In this document: one piece after another, positions 17,268 through 25,253 of the stretch | Numbering within the stretch: the stretch's first letter is position 1 | Layout: each line of letters starts with the position of its first letter | NCBI RefSeq assembly: GCF_010119195.1 | Contig: NZ_WRXL01000001.1 | Location: 434,001 to 498,000 of the forward strand | Length of the DNA: 64,000 nucleotides | DNA from: Haloarcula salina | GTDB lineage: Archaea; Halobacteriota; Halobacteria; Halobacteriales; Haloarculaceae | Reading direction: 5' to 3' | Notes under the pieces: generated by a model | The model's database searches: none | What the model was told of the DNA's origin: nothing | What the model saw: only the letters and a program-made list of their open reading frames with translations | Translations under genes and position numbers: made by a program

Positions 17268-18506
17268 TCACGTCCGTTCGAGCCGGGTCACGTCGTCGAG
17301 CGTCTCGCGCTCGCGGACGACGCGCGTCTCGCCATTCTCGAAGGCGACCTCGGCGGGCCGGGGCTGAGAGTGGAACTGATTGGCGAGTTCGTATCCGTAC
17401 GCGCCGGCGTTGCCGATGGCCAGCAGGTCCTCGCGCTCGGGGCGAGCGATGGGCCGGTCGGTGCAGAACACGTCGGCGCTCGTACAGCAGGGGCCGCCGA
17501 CCGACACGGGCTCGCTGTCGCGGTCCGGCGCCGTGACGTTGCGGATGGGGTGATACGAGCCGAACATGGCGGGGCGGATGAGCGTCGCCAGCGAGGCGTC
17601 GACGCCGACGACCGTCGCCACGGGCGTCTCCTTGATCGTGTTGACCTCGGTCAGGATCAGCTCGGCGTCGGCGACGACGTAGCGGCCGGGTTCGAGCTTG
17701 ATCCGCGCGTCCAGGTCGCCGACGGCCTCGCGGACCTTCTCGCCGACCACGTCCATGTCGAGCGGTTCGACGGTCTCGCGGTAGGGGACGCCGAAGCCGC
17801 CGCCGAAGTCCACGAACTCCAGGTCGGCGCCGTCGGCGATGACCGTCCGGCCCATGTCCGCGACCTTCCCGATGGCCCGGCAGTGGTCGTCCAGGTCGTC
17901 GTGGAGGACGCCGCTGCCTGCGTGTGCATGCAGGCCGACGAGGTCGAAGCGTTCGCGCACGTCCGCGGCGACCTCGGGGACCGCGTCGTAGGGGATGCCG
18001 AACTTCGCGTCCTTGCCGGTGGCGACCTTCTCGTGGTGGCCCGTGCCGATGCCGGGGTTGATTCGGATGGCGACGCGGCCGTCGTAGCCCCGTTCTTCGA
18101 GGCGGTCGAAGGTGTGGCGCGCGCCGGCGGTGATCGTGAGGCCGGGGTGTTCGGCGGCCAGGTCGACGGCGTAGTCGAGGTCGCGGTCCGGCGGATTGAC
18201 GGCGGTGTACTGGAGCGTCTCCGGGTCCGCGCCGGCGTCGATGGCGCGCTGGAGTTCCCCCCACGCGGCGCACTCGATGTCGGCCCCGGTCTCCACCAGC
18301 GTCGAGAGGACGGCCCGGCCGGTGTGGGCCTTCGCGGCGTACATGACGTGGGCGTCGGGGAACGCCGCGGCGAAGCGCTCGTAGTTCTCGGCGACGCGGT
18401 CGAGGTCGACGGCGTACAGCGGCGTGCCGTGCTCGGCGGCGACCGCCTCCAGGCGCTCGTGGTTCCAGTCCGCGAGACGGCGGACCGGCGGCGAGTCGTG
18501 ACTCAT
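17268..18506 (-). CDS. lysA: Diaminopimelate decarboxylase
   Basis: LysA is a PLP enzyme that decarboxylates meso-diaminopimelate to lysine. Lys59 in YAAKAHTG is the cofactor lysine. Other family motifs follow: HAHAGSG, the phosphate-binding GGGFGVPY, EPGRYVVADA, and the active-site CTSADVF with its catalytic cysteine. The protein is complete at 412 residues. The ATG at 18506 (MSHDSPPVRRLADW) is clearly preferred. The stop overlaps or abuts the start of dapE, which suggests translational coupling. In several haloarchaea dapF lies next to lysA, but there is no room for it here. Confidence 0.95.
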   Translation of the reverse strand: MSHDSPPVRRLADWNHERLEAVAAEHGTPLYAVDLDRVAENYERFAAAFPDAHVMYAAKAHTGRAVLSTLVETGADIECAAWGELQRAIDAGADPETLQYTAVNPPDRDLDYAVDLAAEHPGLTITAGARHTFDRLEERGYDGRVAIRINPGIGTGHHEKVATGKDAKFGIPYDAVPEVAADVRERFDLVGLHAHAGSGVLHDDLDDHCRAIGKVADMGRTVIADGADLEFVDFGGGFGVPYRETVEPLDMDVVGEKVREAVGDLDARIKLEPGRYVVADAELILTEVNTIKETPVATVVGVDASLATLIRPAMFGSYHPIRNVTAPDRDSEPVSVGGPCCTSADVFCTDRPIARPEREDLLAIGNAGAYGYELANQFHSQPRPAEVAFENGETRVVRERETLDDVTRLERT

Positions 18507-18851
18507 TGGGGAAACAACGGCGAGCGGGGCTAACAAGGGTTCCGTTTCGGGACTCGGCGACGCTCGCAAGCGGCGACGAGAACCGACTGTCCAACCGCGG
18601 AGTACCGTGGGAGACACGATCCCGGCGACGGGCCACGAGGACGGAGTGCCGTGGGACGAGGATCCGTCGCGGTGCTGGTCGAGAGGCCCCGCACGGAACG
18701 CGGCAAGATATGTCTATTCGCTTCAATGAACACGATCCGACGGTGGCATCGATCCATTCGATTCCGGTCCTCTGGCGGTATTCGCCAAATACGGCCGACT
18801 GCTACGATATATCAGCGTAGATTTATTGTATTCCCAATACGACGTTCACGT
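18507..18851. other. Divergent intergenic region between lysA and the bactofilin-like gene
   Basis: The left part holds the lysA promoter, with a weak AT-rich box near 18530. The right part is AT-rich for about 130 bases and ends with ATTTATTGTA (18821-18830), which stands 22-31 bases ahead of the next ATG and is a good TATA element for a nearly leaderless transcript. I see no open frame with coding character and no RNA gene. Confidence 0.6.
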
Positions 18852-19973
18852 ATGCCTTCCAGGCTCTCCAGCGGCGGCCGCCGAGTCGCCGTACTCGCAC
18901 TCGTATCGCTCCTCGTGCTATCGACCGCGACCGGCGTCGCCGCGGCACAGTCGTATCAGGGTGCCGGCGGCACGATCGTCGTCGGCGTGGACGAGACGTA
19001 CGACAGCATCGAGGGCGTCGCCGGGACGATCATCGTCCGCGGGACGGTGACCGGAGACGTCGCCGCCGCGGCGGGGACCGTCCACGTCACCGAGACCGGA
19101 GAGGTCGGCGGAAACGTCGAGGCGGCGGCTGGGACCGTCCGCATCGACGGCACCGTCGGCGGCGACGTGAGCGCAGCCGGCGGCACGGTCGAGATCGGCG
19201 AGACGGCCCAGATCGGCGGGGACCTCGACGCGGGCGCGGGCTTCCTCGCGATTCACGGGACCATCGACGGGACCGTCCGCGCCGGCGCGGAGGAGGTCGT
19301 CGTCGGCCCGACCGCATCGGTCGGCGGCGACCTCCGCTACGACGCCGCCACGTTCACCCGCGACCCCGAGGCCGCCGTCGGCGGGAGCGTCGTCCAGGAC
19401 GAGAGCATCGGGGACAGCGCCGGACCGGACTTCGGGGCGTTCACGCTCCCGTCCTGGCTCGGCGTCGTCTACGGCCTGTTCGTGAATCTCCTGCTCGGCG
19501 CGGTCCTGTTGGCCGCCTTCCCGGCGTTCTCGACGCGCGTCGCCGACCGCGTCGCGGAGAGTCCAGCCAGGTCCGGCGGCGTGGGGCTACTGACGCTCGT
19601 CCTCGTGCCGATCGTGCTCGTCGTCCTCCTGCTCACGATCATCGGTATCCCGCTCTCGCTGGTCGGTGCGGTCGCGTTCGGCGTCGCGGCGTGGGTCGCC
19701 GCCGTCTACGGCCAGTTCGCCGTCGGGTCGTGGGCGCTCTCGCTCGCCGATCGCGACAACCGCTGGCTCGCGCTCGTCGTCGGCCTGGTCGGATTCGCGA
19801 TCCTCGGCGCGATTCCGATCCTCGGCGGACTGCTCGAACTGGTCGCGTTCCTGCTCGGCCTCGGCGCGCTGGCGCTCACGCTCCGGGAGTCCTACCGGGG
19901 CCGCGGGGAGCAGTCCGCTGGCGGCCGGCAGACGACGCTCGACGAGAGCGGCAGCGACACCACCGCGGCGTGA
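18852..19973 (+). CDS. Bactofilin-like (polymer-forming) membrane protein
   Basis: The 373-residue protein begins with a signal peptide (VLALVSLLVLSTATGVAAAQ, about residues 13-33). Residues 38-190 form a right-handed beta repeat of the bactofilin/polymer-forming type, with phased GTV/GDV units such as GTVTGDVAAAAGTVHV and GGDVSAAGGTVEIG. Four membrane helices follow (about 205-345) and a polar tail. Secreted repeat plus C-terminal helices suggest an outward-facing beta scaffold anchored in the membrane. This layout is common in haloarchaea but uncharacterised. The gene interrupts the lysine gene cluster on the opposite strand. A cell-envelope role is inferred, not shown. Confidence 0.82.
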   Translation: MPSRLSSGGRRVAVLALVSLLVLSTATGVAAAQSYQGAGGTIVVGVDETYDSIEGVAGTIIVRGTVTGDVAAAAGTVHVTETGEVGGNVEAAAGTVRIDGTVGGDVSAAGGTVEIGETAQIGGDLDAGAGFLAIHGTIDGTVRAGAEEVVVGPTASVGGDLRYDAATFTRDPEAAVGGSVVQDESIGDSAGPDFGAFTLPSWLGVVYGLFVNLLLGAVLLAAFPAFSTRVADRVAESPARSGGVGLLTLVLVPIVLVVLLLTIIGIPLSLVGAVAFGVAAWVAAVYGQFAVGSWALSLADRDNRWLALVVGLVGFAILGAIPILGGLLELVAFLLGLGALALTLRESYRGRGEQSAGGRQTTLDESGSDTTAA

Positions 19974-20001
19974 GTTCCCGGTGGCGGCGCGGCGACGACC
20001 G

Positions 20002-20529
20002 TCACGCCTCGCTCGCGATTCCGTCCGAAGCCCCGCGAACCCTGACCGCGGCGTAGGTCCAGCCGAGGAGCAGCCCGTACACGAGGTGGGCGACGCCGAC
20101 CGACGCCACGACGATGAGACTCCCGAGCATGCCCGGCAGCGGGACCAGCGGCTCGGGGAACGACTGTACGCCCAGCGCGCTCATCGAGACCGGGAGCAGG
20201 AGTCCCGTCGAGAGCAGGCCGATCGCGGCCGCGAAGACCACGCCGGCCGCGACGCTCTCGCCGACGGACTCGACCTGGCTGTGAAACACCGGCCGGGTGA
20301 CGACGAACGCGAACAGCAGGCCCGCGAGGACGCTGTTCACCAGGTGGACGACCCACCCGCCGACGACGGTCGGCCAGCCGTACAGCGCCCCGACGAACGG
20401 CATGAGGTTCGCTCCGGCGTGGAACACGACGCCCATGCCGACGCCGGCGACCAGCCCGCTCGCACCGCCAGCGACCCATCTGTACTGCGTCACCGCCGAG
20501 ACGCGAGAGACTGAGTGTCCCTGGCTCAT
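20002..20529 (-). CDS. Polytopic membrane protein of unknown function
   Basis: This 175-residue protein has four or five hydrophobic segments, including WVAGGASGLVAGVGMGVV at about residues 18-35 and a C-terminal GVAHLVYGLLLGWTYAAV. It resembles small haloarchaeal membrane proteins sometimes mislabelled as histidine kinases, but it has no kinase motif. The ATG at 20529 is chosen because the codons upstream look non-coding and an AT-rich box, TATATTTGTTACC on the minus strand (20548-20560), lies 20-30 bases upstream. The gene converges with the bactofilin-like gene. Confidence 0.72.
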   Translation of the reverse strand: MSQGHSVSRVSAVTQYRWVAGGASGLVAGVGMGVVFHAGANLMPFVGALYGWPTVVGGWVVHLVNSVLAGLLFAFVVTRPVFHSQVESVGESVAAGVVFAAAIGLLSTGLLLPVSMSALGVQSFPEPLVPLPGMLGSLIVVASVGVAHLVYGLLLGWTYAAVRVRGASDGIASEA

Positions 20530-20896
20530 GCGCGCTATATTGTCACACGGTAACAAATATACAGCAGACCGTCCACGGGCCGCGGTGAGGCGTAACGTCG
20601 GCCTACGGCACGTTGGAGGCGGGGGTGCAGGGACAGTCAGGGGCGCCGTGCTCAACGGCCCCTTCGGTCGCCGTTCCATCGAGGGCCGCGCCTCGCGCGC
20701 CCCTCGTTACTCCCGGGTCACTCCGCTACCCGCTCGTTATTCGAGAAAGCTCCCTTCGGTTAGAGCCTCGCTGCTCGCGGGTCACTTCGTTCCCCGCTCG
20801 CCCATCGAGGTTCTTCGCTTCGCTCAGAACCTCGCTACTCCACGGCTCCCGCTGGTCGCCGTTCCGTCGAGGGTGCTCCCGATAGTCGCACCCTCG
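20530..20896. other. Non-coding region between dapD and the membrane-protein promoter
   Basis: No credible gene lies here. The left 50 bases hold the promoter of the gene ending at 20002. From 20600 to 20896 the sequence is GC-rich and made of repeated short units, described in the separate hairpin-array entry. The apparent long frames in this stretch are by-products of the repeats. Confidence 0.65.
20666..20895. repeat. Array of hairpin units downstream of dapD
   Basis: Several hairpins follow one another: 20681-20705 (10-bp arms, one mismatch, 5-base loop), 20742-20770 (CGAG/CTCG outside, GCTC/GAGC inside), 20807-20833 (GAGGTTCT/AGAACCTC, 11-base loop) and 20869-20895 (GAGGGTGC/GCACCCTC, 11-base loop). 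Flanks are shared: TC before the stem, and GCTACTCC or GTTACTCC after it. A 20-base leader recurs at 20666-20685 and 20854-20873 with one mismatch. Arms differ between units but stay complementary. The last unit lies immediately beyond the dapD stop. Confidence 0.75.
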
Positions 20897-21727
20897 CTAC
20901 TCCCGAAGCGCGTCCTCTCGCTCCGTCGCTTCCAGCGTCTCTTCTTCCACATCAGTCGCCACGACGGCGGGCTTGTACGCGCCGCCGGGGATGAGGTCGT
21001 GGTCGCCGACGGAGGAGTCGACGAAGCGCTGGAAGGCGCGTCGCTCCGGCGGCAGTTCGCCGTAGATGACTTCCTCCTCGACGAGGTCGTAGACCGGAAT
21101 CCGGGGGGTCAACAGCGTGTTCTCGCCGACGACGGAGCCCTCGCCGACGACGAAGCCGCTGGTGACGCGACAGCCAGCGCCCAGCGACACCTCGTCCTCG
21201 ACGATGACCGGGGCGTTCTCGACGGGTTCGAGGACGCCGCCGATGAGCGTGTTCGCGCCGAGCTTGACGTTCTCGCCGATCTGGGCGCAGGAGCCGACGG
21301 TGTCACAGGAGTCGACGAGCGTCCCGTCGCCGACGTGGGCCCCGATGTTGACGAAGGAGGGCGACATCATGATGCAGTCCTCGCCGAGGTACGCGCCGCG
21401 GCGGATGGTGGTCCCGTCCGGCGTGTTGCGCGTCCCGCGCTCGCCGAGGTCGTCCGTCTCGCGCAGCGGGAGTACGTCGTGGTAGTCGACGCCGCCGTAC
21501 TCGCGAGCCACCGTCTCGCGAAGGCCGAAGTTGAGGAGAATACCCTGCTTGACCCACGCGTTGGCCTCCCACTCGCCGCCCGATTTCTCGGCGGCGCGGA
21601 CCTCGCCGGCCTCCAGCGCGGCGAGGAACTCGTCGAGGGTGTCCAGGTGGTCGTCGGTCGCGTCAGCGGCCGTCAGCCCGTCCTGTTTGCGTTGCCAGAG
21701 GTCGTCGATGTCGGCTTCCAGACTCAT
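20897..21727 (-). CDS. dapD: Tetrahydrodipicolinate N-succinyltransferase
   Basis: DapD transfers succinyl from succinyl-CoA to tetrahydrodipicolinate in lysine synthesis. The 276-residue protein has a helical N-terminus followed by a left-handed beta-helix built from hexapeptide turns (IGAHVGDGTLVDSC, VGSCAQIGENVKLG, VSLGAGCRVTSG), with FVNIGAHVG and NTLIGGVLEP typical of DapD. It sits upstream of lysA and dapE in the same direction and downstream of dapB and dapA. The stop TAG lies in the flank of the hairpin array, so the hairpin at 20869-20895 could end or stabilise its mRNA. The start MSLEADIDDLW is clear. Confidence 0.93.
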   Translation of the reverse strand: MSLEADIDDLWQRKQDGLTAADATDDHLDTLDEFLAALEAGEVRAAEKSGGEWEANAWVKQGILLNFGLRETVAREYGGVDYHDVLPLRETDDLGERGTRNTPDGTTIRRGAYLGEDCIMMSPSFVNIGAHVGDGTLVDSCDTVGSCAQIGENVKLGANTLIGGVLEPVENAPVIVEDEVSLGAGCRVTSGFVVGEGSVVGENTLLTPRIPVYDLVEEEVIYGELPPERRAFQRFVDSSVGDHDLIPGGAYKPAVVATDVEEETLEATEREDALRE

Positions 21728-21841
21728 ATCTCCCGGTTGCGACTCCGGGGGCTTACCTCTCCGGGTTTCGGGGTGACCGTGCTACCGGGGCACATCCAGG
21801 TCGCTCGCCCGTCCGCGGTCGGTCTCTGTCCGCCGTCCGGC

Positions 21842-21973
21842 TCAGTCTGCGCCCTGACCGGGGATGTAACCGCAGTCGTCGCAGATGCTGATGCTGGGGG
21901 CCGACGCTTTGAACTCGCCGGAGCAGTGCGGGCAGTCGGTCGCTGGCAGTTGTACGCGCTGGTTCGTAGCCAT
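21842..21973 (-). CDS. Small zinc-ribbon protein (43 residues)
   Basis: A short gene starts MATNQRVQLPATDCPHC and ends with GYIPGQGAD. It has two knuckles, CPHC at residues 14-17 and CDDC at 31-34, spaced as in a zinc ribbon. Such zinc-finger micro-proteins are widespread in haloarchaea, mostly of unknown function, and often affect regulation or protein contacts. It lies between dapB and dapD on the same strand, so it is probably co-transcribed with the lysine genes. AT-rich sequence upstream (21975-22050) gives a possible promoter of its own. Confidence 0.75.
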   Translation of the reverse strand: MATNQRVQLPATDCPHCSGEFKASAPSISICDDCGYIPGQGAD

Positions 21974-22070
21974 ACGCGACAATCATCCAGACCGATATAT
22001 AAGGCTACCCGTAATATGGAGAAAACTATCAGAATGTGTATTATCGCATATTAATGCCCCGAGGCTGGCC

Positions 22071-22820
22071 TCAGGCGTCCACGACTTCGCCGAAGGAGTA
22101 CCATCCGGCGTCGCGACCGACGAGCCACGCGGCGGCGTCGAGCGCGCCGGCGGCGAACACGCCGCGGTCCTCGGCGCGGTGGGACAGCGAGAGCACCTCG
22201 TCGTCGCCCGCGAGGAGGAGTTCGTGCTCCCCGCGAACGTCGCCGGCCCGGCGGGCGAACACGCCGATCTCGTCCTCGTCGCGGGGCGCGTGGCCCTCGC
22301 GGCCGTACACCGGTTCCACGTCCCGTTCGGACTGAATCACGTCGAGGATGGTGTTCGCGGTGCCCGACGGCGCGTCGACCTTGCGGTTGTGGTGGGTCTC
22401 CACGAGTTCCAGGTCGTACTCGTCGAGCGTCCCGACCGCCTCCCGGACGAGGCGCTGGAGCACCTGAATGCCCCGGGAGAAGTTGGTCGCCTTCAACAGC
22501 GGAACCGACTCGCTCACGTCTTTCAGGCGGGCCATCCCGTCCTCGTCGAAGCCCGTCGTCCCGACGACGATGGGCACGCCCGCCTCCGCGCAGGCCTCGG
22601 CGACGGTCAGTGCACCTTCGGGGACGGCGAAGTCGACGACCGCGTCCACGTCGTACTCCGCGAGCGCGTCGGCCGCGTCGGCCGGGTGGACGACCGGTAC
22701 GCCGTCGACGGCGTCGGCGTCGCTCGTGGCGAACCCGACCACCACGTCGGCGTCGCCTGCGGCCGCGAGGACCGCGTGTCCCATCTGTCCGGTGACGCCG
22801 TTGACCGCGACCCGCGTCAT
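22071..22820 (-). CDS. dapB: 4-hydroxy-tetrahydrodipicolinate reductase
   Basis: DapB reduces the DapA product with NAD(P)H. The N-terminal nucleotide-binding motif is GVTGQMGHAV at residues 8-17. The substrate-binding and catalytic signature ETHHNRKVDAPSGTA lies near residue 142. The 249-residue length is normal. Its start overlaps the dapA stop by 4 bases (ATGA), a clear sign of translational coupling. It is followed by the zinc-ribbon gene and dapD. The function is secure. Confidence 0.95.
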   Translation of the reverse strand: MTRVAVNGVTGQMGHAVLAAAGDADVVVGFATSDADAVDGVPVVHPADAADALAEYDVDAVVDFAVPEGALTVAEACAEAGVPIVVGTTGFDEDGMARLKDVSESVPLLKATNFSRGIQVLQRLVREAVGTLDEYDLELVETHHNRKVDAPSGTANTILDVIQSERDVEPVYGREGHAPRDEDEIGVFARRAGDVRGEHELLLAGDDEVLSLSHRAEDRGVFAAGALDAAAWLVGRDAGWYSFGEVVDA

Positions 22821-23737
22821 CGCTCGGCCTCGGCGTACTCGTCTTCGAGGTCCTCCGTCTCCAGCGTGGCGAGCACGTCGCGGAGGTGGTCGAGGTGCTC
22901 GTCCGAGAGGCGGGTCAGCGGCGACCGGAGGTGCGCCGGGCCGTAGCCGCGGATGCGCATGGCCTCCTTGACCGGGATGGGATTGGTCTCGACGAACAGC
23001 GCGCGGAACAGCGGCCCGAGTTCGTGGTGGATGTCGCGAGCGCGCTCGAAGTCGCCGGACAGCGCCGCGCCGACCATCGCGCAGGTGCGCTCGGGTTCGA
23101 CGTTCGCGGCGACGGAGATGCAGCCGTCGGCACCCACCGACAGCATCGGGAGGGTCATGCCGTCGTCGCCCGAGAGCACCGCGAACTCCTCGTCGCGGGT
23201 TCGCTCGATGATCTCAGAGATCTGGTTCATGTCGCCGCTCGCCGCCTTGTAGGCCGCGACGTTGGGGTGCGAGGAGAGTTCGACCGCAGTGTCGGGCTCG
23301 ATGTTCTGACCCGTTCGCGACGGGACGTTGTAGACGATCTGGGGCAGATCCACGGCGTCGGCGATGGCCGTGTAGTGGTCGACGAGGCCCTGCTGTTCGG
23401 GCTTGTTGTAGTACGGGGAGATGAGCAACAGGGCGTCCGCGCCCGCGTCGGCCGAGCGCTGGGAGAGCTCCAGCGCCTCCGCCGTGTTGTTCGAGCCGGA
23501 GCCGGCGATGACCGGCACGTCGTCGACGGCGTCGATGACCGCCTCGACCACCTCGATGTGCTCGTCGTGCGAGAGGGTCGCGGACTCGCCGGTCGAACCG
23601 ACCGGGACGAGGCCGTCGACGCCGGCGGATTCGAGCCGCTGGGCGTCTCGTCGGAGGGTTTCGAAGTCGATGCTGCCGTCCTGTTCGAAGGGCGTGCACA
23701 TGGCCGGGAACACGCCGCGGAAGTCGATGTCTGTCAT
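22817..23737 (-). CDS. dapA: 4-hydroxy-tetrahydrodipicolinate synthase
   Basis: DapA condenses pyruvate with aspartate semialdehyde, the first committed step to lysine. The Schiff-base lysine is Lys164 in AAYKAASGD, and Tyr136 in IVYNVPSRTG completes the catalytic set; the N-terminal GSTGESATL binds pyruvate. The 306-residue TIM barrel is complete. The ATG at 23737 has an AT-rich box (ACATATCC on the minus strand, near 23765) about 28 bases upstream, so it probably leads a leaderless transcript dapA-dapB-zinc ribbon-dapD. Confidence 0.95.
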   Translation of the reverse strand: MTDIDFRGVFPAMCTPFEQDGSIDFETLRRDAQRLESAGVDGLVPVGSTGESATLSHDEHIEVVEAVIDAVDDVPVIAGSGSNNTAEALELSQRSADAGADALLLISPYYNKPEQQGLVDHYTAIADAVDLPQIVYNVPSRTGQNIEPDTAVELSSHPNVAAYKAASGDMNQISEIIERTRDEEFAVLSGDDGMTLPMLSVGADGCISVAANVEPERTCAMVGAALSGDFERARDIHHELGPLFRALFVETNPIPVKEAMRIRGYGPAHLRSPLTRLSDEHLDHLRDVLATLETEDLEDEYAEAER

Positions 23738-24046
23738 TGCTGGGGGTGTCGTGTCGCTGTGGGATATGTCGTCCGGTTGGAGACGGTGCGGTCGACAGTC
23801 GGACGCGGACCGATGGCTGTCGACGGTCGAAGAATCCGACCCGAAACGGAGTCGCCACGTCCGCTACGAGCCGCTAAAACGGCGGTTTACGTTTCGCACG
23901 GACGACGCGCTCGCCGATCGGCGGCGAACCGAAACGGGACGGGCGTCGTCGCATAGTGAGACGACGGCGTGTCAGCGACTTAGCTCTTGTGCTCTCCGCC
24001 TGACCGAGCCCGAAAGCATATCCCCGCAGGAGCGACAAGACCTGAT
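23738..24046. other. Divergent intergenic region between dapA and the NYN-domain gene
   Basis: It holds the dapA promoter at the left and, at the right, GAAAGCATATCC at 24011-24022, about 27-35 bases before the next ATG. A small hairpin, CGTCGTC (23944-23950) with GACGACG (23960-23966), lies between. I see no gene. Confidence 0.55.
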
Positions 24047-24544
24047 ATGACAGTCTCGCATCCGGGACAACGCGTGGCCGTCCTGGCCGACGCGCAGAAC
24101 CTCTATCACACCGCCCGGAGCCTCTATACGCGAAATATCGACTACGCCGCACTGCTGGAAGAAGCCGTCGACGGCCGAGAATTGACGCGGGCGATCGCCT
24201 ACGTGATCCGGGCCGACTCGCCCGAGGAGGAGTCGTTCTTCGAGGCGCTCGTCGACATCGGGTTCGAGACGCGCATCAAGGACATCAAGACGTTCCAGGA
24301 CGGGTCGAAGAAGGCCGACTGGGACGTGGGGATGAGCCTCGACGCCGTCACGCTGGCGAAACACAACGACGCCGTCGTCCTCTGTACCGGCGACGGCGAC
24401 TTCGCCCGCCTCTGTCGGTATCTCCGCCACGAGGGGTGTCGCGCCGAGGCGATGGGCTTCGAGGAGTCCTCCTCGGAGGACCTGAAAGCGGCCGTCGACG
24501 GCTTCATCGACATGAGCGACGACTCCGAGCGATTCCTGCTGTAG
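24047..24544 (+). CDS. NYN-domain (LabA/DUF88-type) PIN-like protein, putative RNase
   Basis: The 165-residue protein is a single NYN domain, a PIN-like fold found in RNases. Conserved acidic residues appear in order: VLADAQNLY (Asp near 15), KKADWDVGMSLDA (Asp near 90) and CTGDGDFARL (two Asp near 110). Together they can bind a metal. The C-terminus is acidic. LabA-like proteins in bacteria and archaea are linked to RNA processing or regulation, but the target here is unknown. The ATG at 24047 has a good promoter box upstream. Confidence 0.85.
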   Translation: MTVSHPGQRVAVLADAQNLYHTARSLYTRNIDYAALLEEAVDGRELTRAIAYVIRADSPEEESFFEALVDIGFETRIKDIKTFQDGSKKADWDVGMSLDAVTLAKHNDAVVLCTGDGDFARLCRYLRHEGCRAEAMGFEESSSEDLKAAVDGFIDMSDDSERFLL

Positions 24545-24587
24545 CTGGCGGCGTCGCGTTCTGAGAGGTGTCGGAGAAGTGGCGCGA

Positions 24588-24770
24588 TTAGACCGGGCGA
24601 CCTTCTTCGGACGTCCCGACGAGCAGTGCGCCGGCGGCGAGCCCCAGCGCGGCCAGCCCCGCGGCGACGGTCGGGATGCCGATATCGATCGTTCCTGTGC
24701 CGAGGATGAGCGCGCTGCTGACGACCAGCAGCAGGACGCCGAGCGCCACTTTCCGCGTGTCCGTTGCCAT
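24588..24770 (-). CDS. Small two-helix membrane protein
   Basis: A 60-residue protein with two hydrophobic helices (about 8-27 and 31-51), a short positive N-terminus (MATDTRKVA) and a short acidic tail. It converges with the NYN gene. The ATG at 24770 is preferred over an upstream one because it leads straight into the first helix, and an AT-rich box (TATAAATTT on the plus strand reading, near 24795) lies about 25 bases upstream. No family can be assigned. Confidence 0.6.
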   Translation of the reverse strand: MATDTRKVALGVLLLVVSSALILGTGTIDIGIPTVAAGLAALGLAAGALLVGTSEEGRPV

Positions 24771-25253
24771 ATTCCTCCCTTGGAGGTCATCCGGTATAAA
24801 TTTCCCCAAAACCGCCCGACGGGAGTGCGTTATGGGTTATCACACACCGTATCGTCCGGCCGCGGTCGTCGAGCGCCCGCCTGTCCCACTGAAGCAGTAC
24901 ACTCATTCGCACGGACACCCCGGTTTCGGCCGGGTCACAGCGACTGTGGGTGTCGGTGACTGTCCGTCGAGAACGGTGTTGGTATCGTGACCCACCGATC
25001 GTCGCGCCCTCGCGGTCGCGACACTCGCCGCGAGGGCGCGTCCCTGACGAAACCGAAGGCATTCCGGTTCGATCGGCGCGCGATCATGCGGGAGACGCTC
25101 TCGGGTAGACCCGACGGTTCGGGCAAGCCGCTCGGTGTCCACCCGCACTCGGCCCACCATTTCCTCTCTCTTTCCACCTCGAACCGGCGAGTGGCAGCAT
25201 CTCTGTCGCGACAGACCGAAAGGGGGTTTATCGCCCGGCGACGAACTCGGGCC
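24771..25253. other. Long intergenic region with one strong palindrome
   Basis: The left edge holds the promoter of the small membrane gene. The middle has no frame with convincing coding character on either strand. The palindrome at 25004-25039 is listed separately. The right edge (AGGGGGTTTATCGC, 25220-25233) holds a TATA-like box about 25 bases ahead of the PUA gene. A small RNA is possible but unproven. Confidence 0.5.
25004..25039. repeat. Perfect 12-bp inverted repeat
   Basis: GCGCCCTCGCGG at 25004-25015 pairs perfectly with CCGCGAGGGCGC at 25028-25039, leaving a 12-base loop. No run of T follows on either strand, so it is not a classic terminator. It stands alone in a gene-free stretch. 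Confidence 0.6.

Noticed and set aside
24787-25062. Minus-strand frame of 91 codons in the intergenic region
   Set aside because: It is Arg-rich and Ser-rich without acidic character, crosses the hairpin, and has no similarity I can recognise.
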